Positions 48,820 to 57,605 of a stretch of DNA of 64,000 bases are shown here, in pieces (the first letter of the stretch is position 1; each line of letters begins with the position of its first letter). The notes under the pieces were generated by a model. It was not told the DNA's origin. It made no database searches and was given only the letters and a program-made list of their open reading frames with translations. Source of the stretch: Gemmatimonadota bacterium (GTDB lineage Bacteria; Gemmatimonadota; Gemmatimonadetes; Gemmatimonadales; Gemmatimonadaceae); NCBI GenBank assembly GCA_016719105.1, contig JADKAQ010000004.1, positions 434,001-498,000 of the forward strand. The letters run 5' to 3'. A program made the position numbers and the translations under genes.

Positions 48820-49710
48820 TCAGGTCCTGAACTGTCGGTCGACCACCATGGCGACGAACAGGAGCGCGAGGTACAGCAGGGAGTACTTGTACGTCCACCA
48901 GGCCGCCTTGGTCCAGATCGTCTCGCGCCGCACGCGCAGCACGCCATGCAGGAGGAGTGCGCCGAGCACGGTGGCCGAGGCGAGGTAGACGAGCCCGAAG
49001 GCGCCGAAGGCGACCGGGAGCAGGGTGAGCGGGAGGAGGATCAGCGTGTACCAGAGCATCTGGTTCATCGTCTCGCGCTCGCCCCAGAGAAGCGGGGCCA
49101 TGGGGACGCCGGCCTTGCCGTAGTCCTTCTGCTTGAGGAGGGCCAGCGCCCAGAAGTGCGGCGGGGTCCAGTAGAAGACGATGAGGAAGAGATACAGCGC
49201 GGGGAGGTCGACGCGCCCGGTGACGGCGGCCCACCCCACCAGCGGGGGGAAGGCACCGGCGGCGCCGCCAATGACGATGTTCTGGGGCGACGTGCGCTTG
49301 AGCCAGCGCGTGTAGATGAAGACGTAGAAGTAGAAGCCGCCTAACGCCAGCGCCGCGGTGAGCACGTTGACGAAGTGTCCGAGCAGCCACGTGGCGAAGA
49401 CGGCGAGGGCGACGCCGAAGGCGAGGACGGAGATCGCGTGCATGCGCCCGGACGGGATGGGGCGCAGGCGCGTGCGCGACATGACGTCGTCGATGTCGCG
49501 GTCCATGTACATGTTCACCGCGTTGGCCCCGCCGGCCATCATGTAGCCGCCGATCGACACGATGAGGACGTCGAGCCAGGAGGGGGAGCCGGCGACGTAC
49601 ATCGGTGCGATGGTGGTCACGAGCAGAAGCGAGATGATGCGGGGCTTCGTCAGGGAGACGAAGTCACGCATCGGGCTCACCTCGCGATCGTTCATCGTGG
49701 TGGTGCTCAC
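48820..49710 (-). CDS. ctaB: Protoheme IX farnesyltransferase (heme O synthase)
   Basis: A 296-residue membrane prenyltransferase of the UbiA superfamily. It adds a farnesyl group to protoheme, giving heme O for heme-copper oxidases. The first Asp-rich motif is NAVNMYMDRDIDDVMSRTRLRP, and the second is in KQKDYGKAGVPMAPL. CtaB-specific sequence includes FVSLTKPRIISLLLVTTIAPM, KRTSPQNIVIGGAAGAFPPLVGWAAVTG and WTPPHFWALAL. About nine transmembrane helices are visible. A GTG start overlaps the stop of the upstream gene as GTGA. No oxidase subunit genes lie in the window. Confidence 0.96.
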   Translation of the reverse strand: MSTTTMNDREVSPMRDFVSLTKPRIISLLLVTTIAPMYVAGSPSWLDVLIVSIGGYMMAGGANAVNMYMDRDIDDVMSRTRLRPIPSGRMHAISVLAFGVALAVFATWLLGHFVNVLTAALALGGFYFYVFIYTRWLKRTSPQNIVIGGAAGAFPPLVGWAAVTGRVDLPALYLFLIVFYWTPPHFWALALLKQKDYGKAGVPMAPLLWGERETMNQMLWYTLILLPLTLLPVAFGAFGLVYLASATVLGALLLHGVLRVRRETIWTKAAWWTYKYSLLYLALLFVAMVVDRQFRT

Positions 49711-49997
49711 GTGGTGATCCGGAACTCTGCGGCGACGGTCGCCCGTGGCGGGGCGTTCGAGGAGGCATTGCCGGTGGCGGCGCGACCGGGAAGGGAGCGC
49801 CACGTCCAGACAAGGAGGAGCGCGAGGAGGGCGGCGGGGAGGACGACCCAGAAGAGCTCTCGGGCCTTGGAGACCGGCGAGAGGGAGGCTCCGGGGGTCC
49901 TACCGGCGAGGGCCGCGCGCACCACGGCCACCTGGGCGACGGCACACAGGGCGGTCGCGAGCCAGAAGAAGAGCTCGGAGATGGACGCAGGGGACAC
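49707..49997 (-). CDS. Small two-helix membrane protein upstream of ctaB
   Basis: A 96-residue protein with two transmembrane helices (ISELFFWLATALCAVAQVAVVRAAL and ELFWVVLPAALLALLLVWTWRSL) and a polar C-terminal tail. I cannot assign a family. The GTG start reads VSPASISELFF, and its TGA overlaps the ctaB GTG. This coupling suggests a role in heme O synthesis or oxidase assembly. The WVVLPAALLALLLVWTWRSL helix resembles the N-terminus of cytochrome oxidase subunit II, so a remnant or analogue is possible. Confidence 0.65.
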   Translation of the reverse strand: MSPASISELFFWLATALCAVAQVAVVRAALAGRTPGASLSPVSKARELFWVVLPAALLALLLVWTWRSLPGRAATGNASSNAPPRATVAAEFRITT

Positions 49998-50198
49998 GAA
50001 CGGACCGGCTTGGGAAGTGGGGGCGGCGCCCCGGCGGGAAAGGTGTACGGCGGGGGGCGGGGATTCAACTATATGGAAGGGGGAGTCCCGGCGTCTGGAG
50101 TCGATGGCTCCCTCGCATTTCCCTGACCCATGAACGCGGTGGGGGCGGACATCGCTCCCACTCCCCGAAACATCCCCCCGGGGGTAGCATTGCCGACC

Positions 50199-51578
50199 AT
50201 GCCGACACCCCCCTCTTCTTCTCCCGCTTCTGACTCCGCCTCCGCCGCAGGCGGCGGTGCCCTGCCGCGACGCATCGGCCTCTGGAGCGCCGTTGCGGTG
50301 TGCATCGGATCGACGATCGGGTCCGGGATCTTCCGTTCGCCGGCCGGGATCGCCGACAAGATCCCCGGCCCGCTCCCGCTGCTCGCGATTTGGGTGGTGG
50401 GGGGGGCGTTTGCGCTGTGCGGAGCGCTCACGCTGGCCGAGGTCGCCTCGTACCTGCCGCAGACCGGGGGCTTCTACGCCTTCCTGCGCGAGGGGTGGGG
50501 GCGTCTCTACGCCTTCCTCTTCGGGTGGGGGCAGCTGACGATCGTGCGCGCCGCCGCGTTAGGCGCGATCGCGATCACCTTCGCCGAGTACTTCATGCGG
50601 GTGATCGGCTTCGATCCGACGATCGCGCCCTATGACCAGTACGCGCGCTACGTGGCGGCCGGGGCCATCGCGATCACGGCGGTCTTCAACATCGTCGGCG
50701 TGCGCTGGGGGACGCTGATCACCAACATCACCACGGTCGCCAAGTTCGGCGGGTTGGCCTTCATCATCGTGGCCGCGCTGGCGTTAGGCATGCCGAAGAC
50801 GGGCGGCAACTTCTCCCCGCTCGTCCCCGAGGGGAGCTTTGCGCTGGGGAGCGCCGGGCTGGCGCTGGTCTCGGTGCTGTGGGCGTACGATGGATGGGGC
50901 GACGTGAGTTATGTCGCGGGCGAGGTCACCGACCCGCAACGCAACCTCCCCCGTGCCCTGATCGGCGGGACGCTGGCGGTGATCACGATCTACTGCCTGG
51001 CCAACCTGGCGTACCTCGCCGTGCTCCCGGTGGAGAAGATCCGGACCTCGAAGCTGGTGGCGGCCGACGTGGCCGAGATCGTGCTCGGGCGCCCCGGGGT
51101 GATCTTCGTCTCGGTGACCGTCATGCTGTCGACGTTCGGCACGTTGAGCGCCGTGCTGCTGACGTCACCGCGGGTGCTGTTCGCCATGGCCGACGACGGG
51201 ATGCTCTTCAAGCCGGTGGCGGCCGTCCACCCGAAGTTCAAGACGCCGTATGTGGCGATCTCGCTGGTGGCATTCCTCGGCTTGGTGTACGTCCTCTTCC
51301 TGACCTTCGAGAAGCTGGCCGACACCTTCGTGATCGCGATGCTGCCGTTCTACGCGCTGGGCGTGGCGGCGGTCTATCGCCTGCGCGCGCGGCCGGGCTA
51401 CGTGCCCAAGTTCCGGACGCCGGGCTACCCGGTGGTGCCGATGATCTTCCTGCTCTCCGTCGTGATTCTGCTGGTGAATGCGCTGATGGACGAGGGGAGT
51501 CGCGTGTGGACGGCGGGAATCTTTGCGGTGCTGCTGGCCGGCATCCCGGTGTACCTGCTCTTCGTGAAGCGGAAGTAG
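50199..51578 (+). CDS. APC family amino acid permease
   Basis: A 459-residue transporter with about 12 transmembrane helices and a hydrophilic Ser/Pro-rich N-terminus. TM1 has VCIGSTIGSGIFRSPAGIADKIPGPLP, followed by FALCGALTLAEVASYLPQTGGFYAFLREGWG and ALVSVLWAYDGWGDVSYVAGEVTDPQRNLPRALIGG. This matches LAT-like amino-acid exchangers and is distinct from the permease at 45.9-47.3 kb. An earlier ATG (50130) would add 23 unconserved residues. A terminator overlaps its stop. The gene is monocistronic. Confidence 0.93.
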   Translation: MPTPPSSSPASDSASAAGGGALPRRIGLWSAVAVCIGSTIGSGIFRSPAGIADKIPGPLPLLAIWVVGGAFALCGALTLAEVASYLPQTGGFYAFLREGWGRLYAFLFGWGQLTIVRAAALGAIAITFAEYFMRVIGFDPTIAPYDQYARYVAAGAIAITAVFNIVGVRWGTLITNITTVAKFGGLAFIIVAALALGMPKTGGNFSPLVPEGSFALGSAGLALVSVLWAYDGWGDVSYVAGEVTDPQRNLPRALIGGTLAVITIYCLANLAYLAVLPVEKIRTSKLVAADVAEIVLGRPGVIFVSVTVMLSTFGTLSAVLLTSPRVLFAMADDGMLFKPVAAVHPKFKTPYVAISLVAFLGLVYVLFLTFEKLADTFVIAMLPFYALGVAAVYRLRARPGYVPKFRTPGYPVVPMIFLLSVVILLVNALMDEGSRVWTAGIFAVLLAGIPVYLLFVKRK

Positions 51579-51605
51579 CCCCGCCTCGCCCCCTCGGGCG
51601 GGGCT
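51577..51605 (+). terminator. Terminator overlapping the permease stop codon
   Basis: A 9-bp stem (AGCCCCGCC / GGCGGGGCT) begins within the TAG stop codon and closes around an 11-base loop. No T tract follows. Confidence 0.5.
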
Positions 51606-52035
51606 CGGGGCGGAGGTGGGGGCCGGGCCGGGGTCGTGCTGCGGCGTGTGGACGGCGCTCGTCGGGGCCCGCCCCGGCCGTCAGCGGGGTGGCGCGCGTG
51701 ACCGGTCGCATCGTTTCGATGCGGGGGCGTCGCGTCGACGCCACGGTTGCCAGCGGCAGATTCCTCCCCTTTCTGCCGGGCCTCCCCCGACTGCTGGCCG
51801 GCGGGCCAATCGCGATCACTGGGCACCCGTCGCGAGGGCACGGAGAGGGGCGAGCCAACGTGACTTAGCGTTTACATTTGTTGCGTGCGTCACAGGCGCG
51901 TGCGCTCCTAGCTTGCGCGCGGGTGACGCCAGGGCATCAACCCTCCGCTTCCCGATCCAACTCGGGAGTGTGTGTCCCCCGGCACCAACGACGCACGGTG
52001 CCGATCCGCTTGTATCACATCTCACAAGGCGAACC
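51606..52035 (+). promoter_or_regulatory. 430-base leader region of the first TonB protein gene
   Basis: No conserved coding sequence is seen in this stretch. The A/T-richest part (TTAGCGTTTACATTTGTTGC, about 51866-51885) is a likely promoter area, giving a leader of over 100 bases. Downstream, TTGTATCACATCTCACAAGG leads to the start codon. Confidence 0.35.
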
Positions 52036-55000
52036 ATGCGCATGACTCGTCTGACACGGGCCCTCGGGCTCGCCCTCGTCGCCGCGCTGAGCGCGGTCTC
52101 GGGGCGAGTGAGCGCCCAGGTCACGACCGGTGCCATCACCGGAACGGTGACCGACGAACAGGGGCAGCCGGTCGAGGCGGCCCAGATCCAGATGATCAAC
52201 AAGGCGACCGGGCTCACGCGCGGCGCCCTCACGAGTGCCAGCGGGCGCTACGTGATCCAGGGGCTCGAAGTCGGGGCCCAGTACTCGGTGACGGCGCGCC
52301 GCATCGGCTTCCGCCCCACCACGGTCGACAACGTCGTCGTCTCGTTAGGCCAGACGACGCGCGCCGACATCAAGATCGAGCGCCAGGCCACGCAGCTGGA
52401 AGCGGTCACGGTGGTCTCGGAGACCAACGCGATCATCTCGCCCACGCGCACGGGCGCATCGACCACGGTGGGTGACTCGGCGCTGCGCCGCCTGCCGTCG
52501 CTCAACCGCAACTTCACCGACTTCGTGGCGCTCACGCCGCAGGTCTCGAACTCCGGCCCCGGCCTCTCCGGCGGTGGCACGAACAACCGCTTCAACAACA
52601 TCCAGATCGACGGCGCCGTCTCCTCCGACCTCTTCGGCCTCGGCTCGACCGGGCAGCCGGGCGGCCAGGCGGGGGGCAAGTCGATCTCGATCGAGGCGGT
52701 GAAGGAGTACCAGGTGCTGCTCTCCCCGTACGACGTGCGCCAGGGGAACTTCTCCGGTGCGCTGATCAATGCGGTGACCAAGGGCGGGACCAACGAGTTC
52801 CATGGTTCGGTGTACGGCGTGACGCGCAACCAGGACTTCACGCGCAGCCAGCCGTACCTCACGGACTTCAAGCAGTCGCAGTACGGCTTTGCCGTCGGCG
52901 GCCCGATCGTGAAGAACAAGGTGCTGTTCTTCCTGAACCCGGAATTCCAGCAGCGCACCGTTCCTGCGGGCGGCCCGTTCATCGGGAGCTCGGGGACGTC
53001 GTCGTCCAACGTGTCGCAGGCGCTGGTGGACCGCTTCAATGCGGCGCTCAACAAGTACGGGATCCCGTCGGGGTCCGGGGCAGCGGTGAACAACGACAAC
53101 CCGCTCACCAACGTCTTTGCCCGCCTCGACTTCAACCTGACCGACAACACGTCGCTGGTGCTGCGCCACAACTATGCGCAGGCCGAGGACAACATCTTCA
53201 GCCGCTCGACGTCGACGTTCAACCTCGACAACAACGGCTATTTCTTCACGTCGAAGTCGCAATCGACTGCGGCGCAGCTCCGCACGAACTTCGCGAGCGG
53301 CGCCTTCAACGAGTTGCTCGTCAGCCGCAACAGCATCCGCGACCGCCGCAAGCCGAACATCAGCTTCGCGCAGGTCGAGGTGAACACGCCGGTCGGCCTG
53401 CTGGTCGGCGGCGGTGAGCGTTCGTCTCACCGCAATGAGCTCGACCAGGATGTGCTCGAGATCTCGGACAACTTCTCGATGCCGATCGGGACGGCGCACC
53501 GCCTGACGATCGGGACGCAGAACCAGTTCTACGATGTCCGCAACCTGTTTCAGCAGCAGGGCTTTGGGCGCTGGATCTTCGGATCGCTCGACTCGCTCGA
53601 ACTCGGCGCGCCGCGGCAGTTTGCGGTGGGCGTCCCGGTGTCGGGTGACGGCGCTGTGCGCTTCAACGCGCGCCAGCACGCCTTCTACGTGCAGGACGAG
53701 TGGACCGTCTCGCCGACGTTCAACCTGGCGGCCGGCCTTCGCATGGACATGCCGGTCTTCGGCGACAAGCCGCCGCAGAACCCGCTCATCGCCAACCCGA
53801 TCTGCGCCGGCACCGGGCAGCCCTCGGCGACGTGCGGCTTTGCCCGCAACACGTCCGAAGTGCCGAGCGGGAACATCCAGTGGTCGCCGCGCCTCGGCTT
53901 CAACTGGGACGTGACGGGGAACCAGAAGAACCAGCTCCGCGGCGGCCTCGGCCTCTTCACCGGCCGTCCGGCGTTTGTCTGGCTGGCCAATGCCTTCCAG
54001 AACTCGGGGCTCTCCGGCGTCGCGCAGCTCACGTGCAACGCCCTCGCGGCTCCGCGCATGACGACCGGCGCCGTCGCGACCTGCCACGGCCTGCGCCAAC
54101 GGGACGACGGCGGCGGCCGGCGCCGAGATCAACCTGCTCGACAAGGACCTCAAGTTCCCCCAGAACATGCGCGCCACGTTAGGCTATGACCGCCAGCTCA
54201 TGGGCGGCTTCGTGGGGACGCTCGAGGCGATGTACACCAAGGGCGTGAACAACCTGTTCTACCAGAACATCGCGCTGGCCGGCCCGCAGGGTGTGGACTA
54301 CAAGGGGCGCGTCATGTACGGCCCGAACGTGAACGCCCCGGTGCTCAAGGTGACCGGTCGTACGGCGGTCCTCGACGTGCAGAACCAGTCGAAGGACTAC
54401 TCGTACTCGCTCACCGCCGGCCTGGCGCGCCGTTGGCGCAACAACTTCGAGGGGTCGCTGTTCTACACCTACTCGGATGCGCGTGACGTGCAGAGCCTGA
54501 CCTCCTCGACGGCCAACTCGCAGTACCAGTTCGGTCGCCCGGTGGCCACGCGCCAGGACGATCCGACGCTCGGCTACTCGGTCTTCCGCCAGCCGCACCG
54601 GCTCGTGGGGCAGTTCTCGTACGCGTTCAAGACCAAGACGGACCTCACGCTGACCTACGTCGGCGAGACGGGCGCGGCCTTCACGTACACGGTGAGCGGC
54701 GACGTCAACGGCGACGGCTTCGCGAGCAACGACCCGATCTACATCCCGAAGTCGGCGACCGATCCGAACGAGATCCAGTTCCAGAACTTCACGCGCGCCG
54801 GGACCACCACGGTGGTGACGGCAGCCGAGCAGGCGGCGGCGTTCGACAAGTTCATCAACGGGCTCGATTGCCTCAACGACAATCGCGGTTCGTTCGCCCC
54901 GCGTAATCAGTGCAACGCGCCGTGGTCCAACACGATCAACCTGTCGCTCCGCCAGTCGCTCAAGACGATCGGCGCGCAGAACGTGTCGTTCCAGCTCGAC

Positions 55001-55219
55001 ATCTTCAACTTCGCCAACTTCCTGAACAAGGACTGGGGGCAGGTCAACACGGCGGCGTTCGGTTCGCAGAACCTGATCACGTATCGCACGAAGACCACCG
55101 GCAACCTCAACGCCGGCGCGATCCCGATCTTCAAGTTCGACCCGAACTTCCAGAAGTGGAACGCGCAGAACATCCGCTCGAACTACCAGCTGCAGGCGCA
55201 GCTCCGGTACTCGTTCTGA
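52036..55219 (+). pseudogene. Oar-like TonB-dependent outer-membrane protein, one frameshift
   Basis: The gene encodes a protein of about 1060 residues in two frames. The first part has a signal peptide (MRMTRLTRALGLALVAALSAVSGRVSAQ) and a carboxypeptidase-regulatory-like domain (ITGTVTDEQGQPVEAAQIQMINKATG, RYVIQGLEVGAQYSVTARRIGF). A plug follows (SLNRNFTDFVALTPQVSN, VSSDLFGLGS, NAVTKGGTNEFHGSVYG), then the barrel. The frame changes near 54085-54100 (ACCTGCCACGGCCTGCGCC). The second frame resumes with EINLLDKDLKFPQNMRATLGYDR and ends in QAQLRYSF, with a terminal Phe as in outer-membrane proteins. One extra base, or a 10-base partial duplication (CCTGC flanking), explains the shift. It may be an assembly error. 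It is related to the TonB protein at 57.6 kb. Confidence 0.85.
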
Positions 55220-55245
55220 TGTCCCGCGCGGTCTGAGACATGAGG

Positions 55246-55276
55246 CGGGCCCGGTCGCGAGACCGGGCCCGTTTCA
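55246..55276 (+). terminator. Terminator of the first TonB protein gene
   Basis: A perfect 11-bp stem (CGGGCCCGGTC / GACCGGGCCCG) with a GCGA tetraloop is followed by TTTCAC, 26 bases after the stop. Confidence 0.8.
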
Positions 55277-55318
55277 CATCCGTCCGCCCGTCGTCCCACG
55301 ATCCGACCGCTCCCACGC

Positions 55319-57331
55319 ATGACACGCTACCTCAGGTCGACCAGCGTTCGCCTCCCGATCGTCGCGCTGGCCGGTGTGCTGGCCGTCGTCGGCTGTCGCG
55401 CCGCGACGCCGCGCGTCGGTGATCCGGCGAGTGCGTCGTTCCCCGATCGCCCGCGAGCCATCGTCGTCTCGTTCGACGCCTTCAACGAGCGGCGCGTGGT
55501 GGAGACGGTCGATCCGGCGCGCATCCCGGCGATTCGCGCCCTCTTTGCGGAGGGGGAGTGTGCGGCCTCGTTGCAGCCGGCGTTCCCCAGCGTGACGGCG
55601 GCGGGCCACGCGGCCATCTGGACGGGGGCGTACGGCAACGAGAACGGGATCGCCGCCAACACGGTGCTGCGCCTCCCCGCCTCGCGCTTCACGATCCTCG
55701 AGACGACGGACGGTTTCCGCGCGCCGGCGCTGCGTGCGGAGCCGATCTGGATCACGGCGGCGCTCGCGGGGCGCACGGTCTTCGCCCACCATGTCACGCA
55801 GGCGCCGCAGCCCCCCGGATATCCGGTCGACGACGGCGAACCCGCCGACACCTTCGCGGTGGCGCGTCGTCGCGCGGGCGAGGCGCTCGCGCTCCCGAGA
55901 CTGTCGGTGCTCAACGGATACAACCGCGTGCTGCTGGCCCCGCGCCTGCTCACGCGGGGCGATGTGCAGCTGACGGCTCCCGGTGCTTGGCGTGGCCTGT
56001 CGCCCGTGCCGGGGAGCGAGGCGCTGCAGTTCACGATCGACCTGTCCAGCGATTCGCTGGTGCGGGGTGGGGCCCTGTATGCGTTGATCCGGCGCTGGCC
56101 GTCGGGCGATAGCGCCCAGTTCTTCGTGGGGGCCGAGCGCGACCTGACGACGGCGGTGCGCGTGCTGCCACACGCGGAGGAGCGTGCGCCGGTGCGCGGG
56201 CGTGCGTTGGCGCGCTGGTTCTCGGCGCCGGTCGTGGTCCCGCTTGCCGACGGCCGGCGCGCCTCGATGCGGTTGCGCCTGTTTGCCCTGTCGGCGCGCG
56301 ACACGTCGTTCACGCTGTTCGTCCCCGGCATGCAGCTGGCGGACGCGAACCGCGCCACGCTCACCGGCGACTACGACGCGGCGGTCCCGGGGTGGGTCGG
56401 CAATTCGGCGATCTCTCTCTGGGAAACGGGGGGGCTGGGGCGCACGCTGATGCAGGGAGGCGATGGGGTGGCCGAGTGGCGGTGGCTGGAGAGCGCGGAA
56501 CTCCTGGCGCGCGGTTACCTGGAGGGGTCGGCGTGGGGGTGGCGCACCATGTCGCCGGACCTCATGCTCGACTACTTCCCGCTGGGCGACGACACCGATC
56601 ATGCGCTGTGGGGATTGCTGGACTCGCGTGCCCCGGGGTACGACACCACGGTGGCCGCGCGCGCACGCGCGGTGCGCGACCGGATGTGGGAACTCGTGGA
56701 TTTGCGGCTGGCGGGGCTGATGGCGCTGGCACGACAGCAGGGCCGCACGCGGTTGTACGTGGCGGGGGACCATGGGATGCGCGCGGAGTGGCGGACCTTT
56801 CGTCCCAACGCGGCGCTGCGCGAGGCCGGGCTCCTCGTGCTCGACCGAGCGGGGCACATCGACCTGTCGCAGAGCCGGGCGGCGTCGGCGAACGGGTACT
56901 GGATCTCGGTGAATCGCAGGGGGAGGCGTGGCGGGATCGTCCCCGAGACGCAGGTTGGCGCCGTGATGGATGAGGTGCGGCGCGCGCTCCTCGCGGTGCG
57001 CGACGAGTGGGGGCGCGCCGTGGTGACGCGCGTCATCGACCGACGCGACCCGCAGGCACACGCGCTCGGCATTGGCGGGGCCACGGGCGGGGATGTGTAC
57101 TACGATCTGGCGGACGGGTACGCCTGGCTGTCGGACGCCGAGGGGGCGGTCGTCGGGGATGCGTCGCATGCAACGGGCGGCCACGGCTTTCCCTCGACCT
57201 CGAGCGACATGCACTCCGCGTCGTGCAGCTGGTTGCCGGGCGCGACCGGTGCAGCGCGCGCGGGAGTACAGCGCCAACCCGACATTGCGCGCGCCGTGAC
57301 GCGCTGGTTGGGGATCACGCCGGCGCGGTAG
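55319..57331 (+). CDS. Exported type I phosphodiesterase/nucleotide pyrophosphatase (alkaline phosphatase superfamily)
   Basis: A 670-residue lipoprotein (VALAGVLAVVGC, Cys near residue 26) with the alkaline-phosphatase fold. The first metal Asp is in AIVVSFDAFNERR. The nucleophile Thr is in LQPAFPSVTAAGHAAIWTGAYGNENGI. The other metal ligands are Asp and His in YVAGDHGMRAEW and His in DASHATGGHGFPS. This is the ENPP/autotaxin-like arrangement, so it should cleave phosphodiester or pyrophosphate bonds of nucleotides or lipids outside the cytoplasm. It is longer than usual because of an insert around residues 150-330 with beta-rich sequence. It sits between two TonB proteins, which may import its products. 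Confidence 0.9.
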   Translation: MTRYLRSTSVRLPIVALAGVLAVVGCRAATPRVGDPASASFPDRPRAIVVSFDAFNERRVVETVDPARIPAIRALFAEGECAASLQPAFPSVTAAGHAAIWTGAYGNENGIAANTVLRLPASRFTILETTDGFRAPALRAEPIWITAALAGRTVFAHHVTQAPQPPGYPVDDGEPADTFAVARRRAGEALALPRLSVLNGYNRVLLAPRLLTRGDVQLTAPGAWRGLSPVPGSEALQFTIDLSSDSLVRGGALYALIRRWPSGDSAQFFVGAERDLTTAVRVLPHAEERAPVRGRALARWFSAPVVVPLADGRRASMRLRLFALSARDTSFTLFVPGMQLADANRATLTGDYDAAVPGWVGNSAISLWETGGLGRTLMQGGDGVAEWRWLESAELLARGYLEGSAWGWRTMSPDLMLDYFPLGDDTDHALWGLLDSRAPGYDTTVAARARAVRDRMWELVDLRLAGLMALARQQGRTRLYVAGDHGMRAEWRTFRPNAALREAGLLVLDRAGHIDLSQSRAASANGYWISVNRRGRRGGIVPETQVGAVMDEVRRALLAVRDEWGRAVVTRVIDRRDPQAHALGIGGATGGDVYYDLADGYAWLSDAEGAVVGDASHATGGHGFPSTSSDMHSASCSWLPGATGAARAGVQRQPDIARAVTRWLGITPAR

Positions 57332-57605
57332 CGCCGGAGGCGCCGAGGGCGGGCGACGCGGCGGGAGGAGGGATGCACGCCGGATGCACGCCGGATGCAC
57401 GCGGGACAGGGCGGCCGCGAAGCACCGTACCACCGTCCGGTCACGCGCGCGTTTCGCGATGGGAACTTGGTGCAAAGTCTGCTTGACCCGTTGCACCTGA
57501 GCGGGCAGGTTGAGGCGCCTCGTGGCGGCGGGGCCGTCCATGAGCCGCAGTGGCTGCTTCCCGAAGCGGGCGCTGCTGTCCTTCCCTCACACCCGATCGA
57601 TTCTC
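57332..57605 (+). promoter_or_regulatory. Regulatory region of the second TonB gene with phased repeats
   Basis: Three tandem copies of the 11-mer GGATGCACGCC (the last ending in G) lie at 57371-57403, spaced about one helical turn. Further down, GGTGCAA (57469-57475) and TTGCACC (57491-57497) form an inverted repeat separated by 15 bases. Both share the TGCA core, so one regulator could bind all of them. TTGACC lies between the inverted arms. Confidence 0.45.
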
